64,000 nt of DNA from Neorhizobium petrolearium. Lineage in GTDB: Bacteria; Pseudomonadota; Alphaproteobacteria; Rhizobiales; Rhizobiaceae. The position numbers were made by a program, and so were the translations under genes. Of the stretch, positions 42,703 to 50,703 are shown piece after piece. The stretch lies in contig NZ_JAGGJW010000010.1 of NCBI RefSeq assembly GCF_017873175.1, positions 62,001 through 126,000 of the forward strand. The letters run 5' to 3'. The notes under the pieces were generated by a model that saw nothing but the letters and a program-made list of their open reading frames with translations, searched no databases and was not told where the DNA came from. Positions within the stretch are counted from its first letter, which is position 1. The number at the start of each line of letters is the position of its first letter.

Positions 42703-44184
42703 ATGGCCAAGGTGACGCGGATAGAGAGCCGGGAGTTCGATTATTCCGTGCCGGTAGTGATCATCGGCGGAGGTGCGGCTGGCATGGTGGCCGCGCTTGC
42801 CGCGCATGAAGCAGGTGCCGAGGTTCTGGTCCTCGAACGCGATCCTCTGCCGCGCGGTTCTACCGCCCTTTCCGCTGGCCTGGTGCCGGCCGCTGCGACC
42901 CGATGGCAGGCCGAAGCTGGCATCTCCGACGATGCAGACAGTTTTGCGCGCGACGTGATGAAGAAGGCGCATGACGAACCGGATGCCGAGATTGTCGATC
43001 TTGTCACCCGCACGACAGGGCCGGCGCTGGAATGGCTAGCGGATACATACGGGCTGAAATTCTCGGTCGTTGCGGATTTCTCCTATCCTGGTCATTCGGC
43101 GCGGCGCATGCATGGTTTGCCAACGCGTTCCGGCGAGGAACTGATCGATGCGCTACGCGAAGCCGTCGAGAATGCAGGGATTCCGGTTCTCTGTAACGCT
43201 CATGTCACGGAGCTTTTCGCCGATAAGGAGAGCAGGGTGTTTGGCCTGCATTTCGAGCGTCCGGGCGGCAGTTCCGAAGAGGTCGGCTGCGACACCCTCG
43301 TGCTTGCGTGCAACGGTTATGGCGGCAACAAGGAGCTGGTGGCAAAGCACATCAAGCCACTGGCCGATGCACTGTATTTCGGGCATCCCGGCAATCAGGG
43401 TGATGCGTTGATCTGGGGGGAAGCGCTTGGCGCAAAGAGCCGGCATCTGAATGGCCATCAGGGCCACGGTTCGGTCGCACATCCCGCCGGCTTCCTGATC
43501 TCTTGGGCAACTATCACCGAAGGCGGTTTTCAGGTGAATGTCGAGGGCGAGCGCTTCAGCAACGAGGCGAAGGGCTATTCGGAACAGGCAGCCGAGGTGC
43601 TGCGCCAGCCCGAACAGATCGCCTGGTCGGTGTTCGACAGTCGTATCGCAGGGATCACCCGACAGTTCGAGGATTTTCGCCGCGCGGAAGGCATGGGCGC
43701 TGTCCTGACGGCGGATACCATTCCGGCGCTTGCTACTCTGATGAACGTGCCGGCCGACGTGTTTGTGGCGAACTTCGAAAATGTTCGGTCCTACGCGAGA
43801 GGCCGCGCCTCGGACCCCTTCGGCCGTTCCTTCAGAGATATGCCGGAACTCCAGCCTCCCTATTGCGCCGTGAAGGTTACCGGGGCCCTATTCCATACGC
43901 AAGGTGGCCTCGTCGTCGATACGTCTGCGCGCGTTATCGGTGAAAGTGGCAGGCCGATGCCCAATCTTTATGCCGCAGGCGGCGCTGCTTGCGGCGTTTC
44001 GGGCAATGAGGCGTCCGGTTATCTGTCCGGAAACGGACTGTTGACGGCGATCGGACTTGGCCTCATCGCTGGCCGGCAAGCCGCTGCCGCCGTTACGAGC
44101 GGATTAATCGCCGAACAGCAGTCACTCTCATCCGCGACTGACCGTTCGACCTTGACCGAGGGCCACACAAGCGAAAGGCTGTAA
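42703..44184 (+). CDS. FAD-dependent oxidoreductase, fumarate reductase-like (copy 2)
   Basis: This 493-residue flavoprotein is paralogous to that at 25304. The Rossmann motif VIIGGGAAGMVAAL is at residues ~20-33, with LERDPLPRGSTALS following and the FAD-closing segment MPNLYAAGGAACGVSG near the C-terminus. The ATG at 42703 follows GGAGAGACGAGA; a longer frame from 42661 would start inside the inverted repeat. It is transcribed away from leuC/leuD. Having two related flavoproteins suggests two successive or alternative C=C redox steps. Confidence 0.85.
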   Translation: MAKVTRIESREFDYSVPVVIIGGGAAGMVAALAAHEAGAEVLVLERDPLPRGSTALSAGLVPAAATRWQAEAGISDDADSFARDVMKKAHDEPDAEIVDLVTRTTGPALEWLADTYGLKFSVVADFSYPGHSARRMHGLPTRSGEELIDALREAVENAGIPVLCNAHVTELFADKESRVFGLHFERPGGSSEEVGCDTLVLACNGYGGNKELVAKHIKPLADALYFGHPGNQGDALIWGEALGAKSRHLNGHQGHGSVAHPAGFLISWATITEGGFQVNVEGERFSNEAKGYSEQAAEVLRQPEQIAWSVFDSRIAGITRQFEDFRRAEGMGAVLTADTIPALATLMNVPADVFVANFENVRSYARGRASDPFGRSFRDMPELQPPYCAVKVTGALFHTQGGLVVDTSARVIGESGRPMPNLYAAGGAACGVSGNEASGYLSGNGLLTAIGLGLIAGRQAAAAVTSGLIAEQQSLSSATDRSTLTEGHTSERL

Positions 44185-44219
44185 GTGTGATTCAGGCAAG
44201 CGTTATGTCACCATTACCG

Positions 44220-44244
44220 ACCGGCGATGAGATATAGCGCCGGT
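44220..44244 (+). terminator. Hairpin after the flavoprotein gene
   Basis: ACCGGCG (44220-44226) and CGCCGGT (44238-44244) form a 7-bp GC-rich stem with an 11-base loop, 36 bases after the stop, followed by ACACATTTTAC. It is terminator-like without a perfect T run. Confidence 0.4.
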
Positions 44245-44311
44245 ACACATTTTACACCCAACCAAGTCTCATAAATCGGCGTTATTCCCCAAAGCCCGTC
44301 CTATCAAGCAC

Positions 44312-45013
44312 TTAACCCCTCTGGTAAGGCGTCGCTGGTTCGATTCCCTTCAAGACCTTTATCTTTTTCAACCTGACCGAGGCGCCTGCTATTGCGATCT
44401 GGGCAAGTGTATCTGAAACAGTCGATGTGAATATTTCCGAACTGACCTGAGACCCAATATCCCCCCAGTTTTCGGGAGAATCTTTGGTTTCCAATCTGGC
44501 CTTATGCGGCCTGTTTTTCCATTGCCATTTCATTGCAAATTCGCTGGGGATGTAATCCTCCTTCCATGCGGTGATGGCAGGGCGGGCCTGAACCAGTGAC
44601 GAGAACAGCGTCTCGTTGAGGCACGCGTCGCGGAAGCTGCCGTTGAAGCTTTCGACGAAGCCGTTTTGCATCGGCTTGCCGGGGGCGATGTAGTGCCATT
44701 CGACACGAGTCTGCTGGCACCACCTAAGTATTGCCATCGAGGTCATCTCGGTACCGTTGTCCGAGACAATCGTCTTAGGCTTTCTCCGTCTGGCGACAAG
44801 GCTATCCAACTCGCGGACAAGCCGAGTGCCCGACAGGGATGTGTCGGTGACCAGGCATAGGCATTCGCGGGTGAAGTCGTCAACGACCGCCAGCACACGG
44901 AAGCGGCGACCGTCTGCGACGGCATCGCTGACGAAGTCCAGGCTCCAGCGCTCATTGGGACGCGTGGGCAGAGCCAGAGGACGCCCCGTCCCCAAGGCCC
45001 GCTTGTCGCTCTA
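44312..45013 (-). pseudogene. IS3-family transposase (OrfB), truncated remnant
   Basis: Leftward reading gives the IS3 DDE integrase core: [14 protein letters not shown] (first Asp), [14 protein letters not shown] (second Asp), [19 protein letters not shown] (Glu). The N-terminal part before about KRALGT is missing. The C-terminus is disrupted after AWKEDY, where the RPHS..LG segment seems deleted before PSEFA. The frame then runs on into non-transposase sequence including the 21-bp repeat. It is an inactive element fragment at the boundary of the large catabolic block. Confidence 0.7.
44337..44357 (+). repeat. 21-bp direct repeat, copy 2 (tRNA T-loop-like)
   Basis: This is identical over 21 bases to 8690-8710 and in the same orientation; identity stops abruptly at both ends. 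The bases before it (CTGGTAAGGCGTCGCT) resemble a tRNA-Thr(GGT) anticodon-to-T-arm stretch, but the following stem does not pair, so it is not a functional tRNA. It abuts the IS3 remnant. Confidence 0.6.
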
Positions 45014-45530
45014 CCCACGCTACTCACCTATCAGGCCATCAAACACTTCCAACATCGCATCACTGATGGTCTTGCCGAGCGCGGCTGCAGTGTTCGCCAG
45101 CGTCTCCTGAATAATGTTGATCGATTGGGAGAAATTGCCGGCATGTCGTCGACATGACCAGGTTCATCCCGAAAAAGTATTTTGCGCCGCAAGATCTCGG
45201 CCGTTCGCATGGAGACGGTCGCCAACGCTATCCTTGAGGAGAAAACAACAGATCCTTGCCATGGTTTCGAGCCTCTTCAAGCTCGTCATTGACGGCAACG
45301 AGTTTGAAGCCGGGCAGGGGATCTTGTCTTCTTCCTGCTGGGTCGCGCCTCGCCGCGATTGGCACCGGATCCGAATGACGCGTCTACCATCAGACTTTCG
45401 GTCCGGCGCGCCGATCAGTTGCCGGATGAATCGGTTCAGCTGTTTCGAAAGTCGGCGATTTAATTAAGTTCGGGCGAAGGTCTCGGGCCTGCTAGTATCA
45501 TTGCTTGAAACGCCGCCCAGGATCAAACAT
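45014..45530. other. Decayed, unassigned interval
   Basis: This is 517 bases without an intact gene. A short leftward stretch ending in a TAG near 45020 reads like coding sequence (NIIQETLANTAAALGKT, then ISDAMLEVFDGLIGE) but is interrupted upstream by a stop, and I cannot assign it. The rest shows no promoter or repeat I recognise. Confidence 0.4.
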
Positions 45531-46307
45531 CTAGGTAGACGATCCAAGTGTTCGGGAGAGGTCCCTGGTCGTATCGAGCACCAGCTCTGCCGCTCTGCTC
45601 TCCAGCGAAAGATCGGTGCGGCCGTTCATGCCGAGAATGGTGATTGCCGCAACCAGATGTTCCTCGTGATCGAAGATGCCGGCTGAAACGGAGCAGAAAG
45701 CGAGGTCGAACGCCCGTTCGGACACCGCCACCCCGTCGCGTCGCGTCCGGGTGACAATCTCCTCAATCGCCGCAAGATCCGGATCTCTTCCCGTTTCCTG
45801 CCGGATGATACCGGTCAATTGATGCAGCGGGAGATAGCTTAAAAAGATTGCGCCCGTGCCCGACGACATGAGTGGTAACACATGCCCCAGCTTCATCGTC
45901 ACCAGAAGCTGCGAATCCCAGTCGAACTTGCGCACGATGGTCGGGCCAAGATTGCCGAGCACCGAGAGATAGACCGGCAACTGCACCTGATCCTGCAGTA
46001 TCTGCATCTTTTCTGGTGCAAGCGAGAGGACATCTGCCTGGGAAATGGCAGAAAGTCCTAGCATGGCCGCGCCGGGGCCGAGCCCGTAGCATAGCGTATC
46101 GGGATTCTGGACGACGATCCCCATGCGCGCCAAGCTGACGAGGTAGGGATAGGCTTTCCAGGATGGCATGTCCGCCGCCGCCGCGACAGCCTTCAGCGTC
46201 TGCCCCCGGCCACCCTGTTCCAGCGCCTGAACCAACCGGTACCCGACCGTGATGGTCTGCACGAACCCCTGTTCGCGATCGGTCTCAGCGCTGTCTTCTA
46301 CATTCAT
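45531..46307 (-). CDS. IclR family regulator (copy 1)
   Basis: This 258-residue regulator has an N-terminal winged helix (VGYRLVQALEQGGRGQTLKAVAAAADMP, in parts) and the C-terminal IclR effector domain with GHVLPLMSSGTGAIFLSYLP and AGIFDHEEHLVAAITILG. IclR proteins often control aromatic-acid catabolism. It is the last gene of the leftward UbiD-molybdoenzyme-hydratase-monooxygenase operon, overlapping the monooxygenase by 4 bases. It is related to the IclR at 52344 (shared SxKAxxYLVSxxRxGxVVQxPxTxxYGLGP pattern). Confidence 0.87.
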   Translation of the reverse strand: MNVEDSAETDREQGFVQTITVGYRLVQALEQGGRGQTLKAVAAAADMPSWKAYPYLVSLARMGIVVQNPDTLCYGLGPGAAMLGLSAISQADVLSLAPEKMQILQDQVQLPVYLSVLGNLGPTIVRKFDWDSQLLVTMKLGHVLPLMSSGTGAIFLSYLPLHQLTGIIRQETGRDPDLAAIEEIVTRTRRDGVAVSERAFDLAFCSVSAGIFDHEEHLVAAITILGMNGRTDLSLESRAAELVLDTTRDLSRTLGSST

Positions 46308-47530
46308 GAAATCTCCGCGACAGATTTTTCGTTCAAGGGAACGGAGCTCGCATCATATTCGAATAGCCAGTTATAACGTGCATTAACACGATCGCCCCGC
46401 CATTCGCGCGTTACATAAGCTTCCGCTGTTTCCTTATTCGCCATTTCGGGATTATGGAAGCGCCGTCCGTTTTCGAGCGAGCCGGTGACCACCCGCGAGG
46501 TGCGCTCCAGGCGGAGCGCCTCGTAACGCAAGAGCGCCGTTTCGTAATCCGGCCAGAAGGCATCTAGGCAACGGGCAAGCACCACGCCGTCCTCGATCGC
46601 CATGCCGGCACCCTGCGCCAGGAAAGGCAGCGTCGGATGGCAGGCATCGCCAAGCAGCGTCGTCCGGCCCTCGGACCAGGCTTGCATCGGCGCGCGGCCG
46701 ATCAGCGCCCACTTGTAGGGCACTTCGATATTCTCAATCATCGTATGCACGTCTTCGTGCCAGCCCTCGAAGTCCGCGTGGCATTCCGCATGACTGCCTG
46801 CCGCCGTCCAGGATTCCACCGTCCAGTCGCCGCGCTCTACGACGCCGACGAAATTCATCAGCTCGCCGCGGCGAACCATATACTGGATCACATGCCGGTT
46901 CGGCCCGACCCAATTGGTGCCGACCTGCCGCAGCAGATGTTCCGGCAGTTTCTTCGTGGGGATGATGCCGCGCCAGACCATTAGGCCGGTATATTCAGGC
47001 TTGGCCGCACCGAAGATTTTTCCGCGAACGGCGGAATGGACGCCGTCCGCGCCGATGAGGAGATCACCGGAAAAGCGCCGGCCGTCAGCATTGACCACAT
47101 GCACGCCCCTGTCGTCCTCAGTGAAGTCGATGATCCGCGACGACAGGCGGATGGCGCCCGGCGCCCGCTTGTTCACCGCATCCACCAGCATCTGGTGCAG
47201 ATCGGCGCGATGAACCATGTAATAGGGGGCGCCGAATCGGTCAACGGATTCCTGCGCGAGATCGAAGAGAGTCCAGACGCGGCCGGTGCTCCACAGGCGG
47301 ATTTCCTTGCCCTGCGGCTCCCAGGAGATGTCGGCAAGTTCGCGCCCAAGACCTACATCGATGATCAGCCGGGTGGAATTGGCCGCAAGCTGCAGGCCCG
47401 CACCGATTTCCTTCAGTTCCGGCGCCTGTTCATGGATTTCGACCTCGAAACCGCGTTCTATCAGCGCAAGCGCCGCAATGAGGCCCCCGATGCCGGCGCC
47501 GCCGATGATCACCTTTGCCCGATCCGCCAT
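46304..47530 (-). CDS. FAD-dependent aromatic monooxygenase (salicylate/3-hydroxybenzoate hydroxylase-like)
   Basis: This 408-residue class A flavin monooxygenase has GxGxxG at GGAGIGGLIAALAL, the DG motif DLLIGADGVHSAVRG and the GD motif TTLLGDACHPTLPFLAQGAGMAIEDG. It hydroxylates (or decarboxylatively hydroxylates) a phenolic acid with NAD(P)H and O2. In the same operon as a UbiD-type decarboxylase and a molybdenum hydroxylase subunit, it suggests oxidative handling of an aromatic or N-heteroaromatic acid. Related enzymes include salicylate 1-hydroxylase, 3-hydroxybenzoate 6-hydroxylase and 6-hydroxynicotinate 3-monooxygenase; the sequence does not decide among them. Confidence 0.85.
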   Translation of the reverse strand: MADRAKVIIGGAGIGGLIAALALIERGFEVEIHEQAPELKEIGAGLQLAANSTRLIIDVGLGRELADISWEPQGKEIRLWSTGRVWTLFDLAQESVDRFGAPYYMVHRADLHQMLVDAVNKRAPGAIRLSSRIIDFTEDDRGVHVVNADGRRFSGDLLIGADGVHSAVRGKIFGAAKPEYTGLMVWRGIIPTKKLPEHLLRQVGTNWVGPNRHVIQYMVRRGELMNFVGVVERGDWTVESWTAAGSHAECHADFEGWHEDVHTMIENIEVPYKWALIGRAPMQAWSEGRTTLLGDACHPTLPFLAQGAGMAIEDGVVLARCLDAFWPDYETALLRYEALRLERTSRVVTGSLENGRRFHNPEMANKETAEAYVTREWRGDRVNARYNWLFEYDASSVPLNEKSVAEIS

Positions 47531-47572
47531 GAAATCCTACTCCCCTGTAAATTCGATGTTCTTGGATGCCGA

Positions 47573-48331
47573 TCAGGCCGATTGGCCAAAGCGGGCCGAG
47601 ACCGCCGTCGCAATACTGTCCGCCGCATAGGCCCGCCTTGCGGCAAAGCTCATTTCCGGCGAAAGATTGAGGAACGCCTTCACGGCAGAAAGCGTGACCG
47701 CCGAATTGGCGGAAAGCTTATGCCGGTAGAAGGCGATCCGCGCATCAAGTTCGCCGGCGGCACAGGTTTCCGAAACGAGGCCGAGCTTTTCGGCCGCCGT
47801 AGCGGAAAACGCCTCGCGCGATAGGACGAGGCGAGCGAGCGCCGCGCGGCCGATCCGATCGGCAAGCCCGGTCATGACGAGAAGCGGCGGAATATCCCGC
47901 TCCAGCTCAGGCACGACGAATTTCGCCGTCTCGTCGGCAATCACGATATCCGCCAACCCCGCCAGCGCGCAGCCGACGCCGAAGGCGCGGCCGGAAACCG
48001 CCGCGATGACCGGCACAGGCACGGACCGCAACGCCTCGTAAAAATCCAGCACCGGATCGGCGACGCGCTCGCGGATCGTGCGCGCCGTCGGCTTGGTCGA
48101 CGGGTCGGGCATGGGCGAGGTGCGGCCGGCGCAGAAATCCGCTCCGTTGCCGCGGATCAGCACGAATTTCGTGCCCTCCGGCAGGTCGGAGATGGCCGCC
48201 AGAAAGGTCGAGGTCATCGCAAAGGTCAGCAGATTGGCCTCGGCCGGATTGCCAATGACGATTTCGAGGCAGCCGTCAGGGGCCAGGGTGCTCGACACAT
48301 TTCCGGTGGCTGTGCTGGATACGGAGCTCAT
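47573..48331 (-). CDS. Enoyl-CoA hydratase/isomerase family protein
   Basis: This 252-residue crotonase-fold protein keeps the first oxyanion-hole segment GADFCAGRTS and the second around GRAFGVGCALAGLADIVIADE, with FVVPELERDIPP following. Crotonase family members hydrate, isomerise or cleave CoA thioesters or beta-diketones. No CoA ligase is visible nearby, so the substrate may come from elsewhere or be a non-CoA ring-cleavage product. It overlaps the molybdoenzyme gene by 4 bases. Confidence 0.83.
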   Translation of the reverse strand: MSSVSSTATGNVSSTLAPDGCLEIVIGNPAEANLLTFAMTSTFLAAISDLPEGTKFVLIRGNGADFCAGRTSPMPDPSTKPTARTIRERVADPVLDFYEALRSVPVPVIAAVSGRAFGVGCALAGLADIVIADETAKFVVPELERDIPPLLVMTGLADRIGRAALARLVLSREAFSATAAEKLGLVSETCAAGELDARIAFYRHKLSANSAVTLSAVKAFLNLSPEMSFAARRAYAADSIATAVSARFGQSA

Positions 48332-50688
48332 CGCGAACTCTCCCGTTTGGATTGGACGGCGGACCAGATGCGTGCCGGCGTCGCCGGCATGTCGATATGT
48401 TCGATGCCGAAATCCGAAAGCGCATCGACGACGGCGTTGATCGTCGTGGCAAGCGACGGCGTGATGCCACTTTCGCCGCCGCCCTTCACGCGCAGCGGAT
48501 TGCCGCTTGTCGGGTCCTCGACCAGCGCGACAGAGAAGCTCGGATACTGATCCGAGTGCGGCATGGCGTAATCCAGGAAGGTCGCGGAAATCAGCTGCCC
48601 GCTTGCCTTGTCGTGGATCACCTGCTCGACCAGCGCCTGGCCGGTGCCCTGCACGATGCCGCCATGCACCTGCCCGTCGAGGATCAGCGGATTGATCGGC
48701 TGGCCGGCGTCATCGATCGAGGTGTAGCGCAAGATCCGAGCGGCAAAGGTCTCCATGTCGATTTCGAGTTCGCAGACCGCGGCGCCCGTCGGATAGGCCG
48801 GCATGCGGCCCGTGAAACTTGCCGTCGAGGCAAGCACGGTGCCCACCTCTTCGGCAATTTCCGCCACCTCGAAGATCGTCAGCGCCTCGTTGCTGTCGCT
48901 GACCCGCCAGAGCCCATCCTTCTCGAAAACGTTGTCCACCGTCGTCTGGTGATAGTCGGCGACGATCTGCTTGATCTGCGCCACGAGCTTCTTCGAATTC
49001 TCGACAAGCAGCATACCGCCGAGCCGCATGGAACGGTCGGAATGAGACCCGCCGCCGGATTGCACGATCCGCGTATCACCGGAAATCAGCCGTACCTGTT
49101 GCGGCTCCACATGCAGGAGGTCCGCCACCACTTGGGCGAAGGTCGTCTCGTGCCCCTGGCCGGTCGATTGCGTACCAGTAACCACGTCGATGCGCCGCTC
49201 CCGTGGCCTCACCGACATGTCAATCCGCTCATGTGGGATGCCGACCGGCGATTCCACATAGTTGGAAAAACCGATGCCACGCCACTTGCCACGCGAGCGG
49301 GATTCCGCGCGGCGCGCCTCGAAACCTTGCCAGTCGGCGGCTTCCAACGCCCTGTCCATGTTGGCGGCAAAATCGCCGCTGTCATAGGTCAGGCCCATGG
49401 CGGAGGTATAGGGCAGTTGATCCTTACGGACGAGGTTGCGGCGGCGGATTTCCAGCCGGTGGATACCGAGCCTGAAGGCGGCGATATCTATCAGCCGTTC
49501 GATCGCAAAATGTGCTTCCGGCCGGCCGGCGCCGCGGAAAGGCGCGGTCGGCACGGTATTGGTCATCGCGCCACGGATCTCAACCGAGGCAAAGGGCACG
49601 TCATAGACCGTTGTCAGCACGCGATAGCTGTTCGCCATCGGCACGTAGGCGACTGTGTAGGCGCCGACATTGCCGGTCATTTCCACTGCGTAACCGGTGA
49701 TTCGCCCGTCTTTCGTAAACCCCATCCGCACGTGATGCACCATGTCGCGCGCCTGATAGTCGGACATGAAAGATTCGGTGCGGGTGCTCGTCCAGCGCAC
49801 CGGCCGGCCGAGCTGCTTTGCCGCGATCGCCAGCATTGGTTGTTCCGGCGAAAGATTGGTGCGAGGGCCGAAACCGCCGCCTGTATCCGGGCAGATAACC
49901 TCAATCTCATCCTTGGTAATACCGAGACATGCGGCCATCGTGTCACGATGACGGATGGCACCCTGGCTGCCGGCGATCATGTGATATCGGCCGGTCTTCG
50001 CATCGTAGCGCACCATGGCCGAACGCGGCTCCATCTGCGCATTGGCAATGCGCTGATTGACAAAGATCTTTTCGATGACCAGCGCCGAGCCCTCAAGCGC
50101 CGCCTTCGTCTTCTCCTTATCGCCGAATGTCGCCCGAACGGCCAAATTCCCTGGGATCTCCGGTTCCAGCAGGTGGGCGCCCGGCTCAAGGGCTTCCCGT
50201 GCATCGATGACGAAGGGAAGCTCCTCGTATTCGATCATCACCAGTTCAGACGCATCCTGGGCGATGGCCGCACTTTCGGCGACCACCATGACCACCGGCT
50301 CACCGACATAGCGCACGCGGTCGAGCGGCAGCGGAAGCTGGTGGATATCGAAGGAAATGTTGTCCGGGTTGTGCCGGAAGGCACGCTTCGTGTGGTCGCG
50401 CGCATCGGCCGGGTCGGCGAGATGGTTGATCGGCTTGCCGCCCGCCGCGACATAGTCCTCGCCGGTGAAGACGCCCAGAACACCTGGATATTCCAACGCC
50501 GCCGACGGATCGATCGAGACGATCTTCGCCGACGGATAGGGACTGCGCAGGAACACCGCATGGCACTCGTTTTCGAGCCGGAAATCATCCGTGTAGCGCC
50601 CGTTGCCGGTGACCAGCCGCCGGTCCTCGAACCGCGGCATCGGTCGGCCGATGAAAGGGCGTCTGCTGGCGGGCGGTTCCATCGACAT
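48328..50688 (-). CDS. Xanthine dehydrogenase-family molybdopterin-binding subunit
   Basis: This 786-residue protein is the large (CoxL/XdhB-type) subunit of a molybdenum hydroxylase. It starts with the FIGRPMPRFEDRRLVTGNGRYTDD pattern (split) and has VRYVGEPVVMVVAES, DTGGGFG, APFRGAGRPEAHFAIERLID, TGTQSTGQGHET and the putative catalytic glutamate E739 in KGGGESG. These enzymes hydroxylate electron-poor carbons of aromatic or heteroaromatic rings. The 2Fe-2S and FAD partner subunits that normally accompany it are not in the window. It lies 15 bases after a UbiD-family gene. Confidence 0.87.
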   Translation of the reverse strand: MSMEPPASRRPFIGRPMPRFEDRRLVTGNGRYTDDFRLENECHAVFLRSPYPSAKIVSIDPSAALEYPGVLGVFTGEDYVAAGGKPINHLADPADARDHTKRAFRHNPDNISFDIHQLPLPLDRVRYVGEPVVMVVAESAAIAQDASELVMIEYEELPFVIDAREALEPGAHLLEPEIPGNLAVRATFGDKEKTKAALEGSALVIEKIFVNQRIANAQMEPRSAMVRYDAKTGRYHMIAGSQGAIRHRDTMAACLGITKDEIEVICPDTGGGFGPRTNLSPEQPMLAIAAKQLGRPVRWTSTRTESFMSDYQARDMVHHVRMGFTKDGRITGYAVEMTGNVGAYTVAYVPMANSYRVLTTVYDVPFASVEIRGAMTNTVPTAPFRGAGRPEAHFAIERLIDIAAFRLGIHRLEIRRRNLVRKDQLPYTSAMGLTYDSGDFAANMDRALEAADWQGFEARRAESRSRGKWRGIGFSNYVESPVGIPHERIDMSVRPRERRIDVVTGTQSTGQGHETTFAQVVADLLHVEPQQVRLISGDTRIVQSGGGSHSDRSMRLGGMLLVENSKKLVAQIKQIVADYHQTTVDNVFEKDGLWRVSDSNEALTIFEVAEIAEEVGTVLASTASFTGRMPAYPTGAAVCELEIDMETFAARILRYTSIDDAGQPINPLILDGQVHGGIVQGTGQALVEQVIHDKASGQLISATFLDYAMPHSDQYPSFSVALVEDPTSGNPLRVKGGGESGITPSLATTINAVVDALSDFGIEHIDMPATPARIWSAVQSKRESSR

Positions 50689-50703
50689 GCCTTTACACCC
50701 CGC

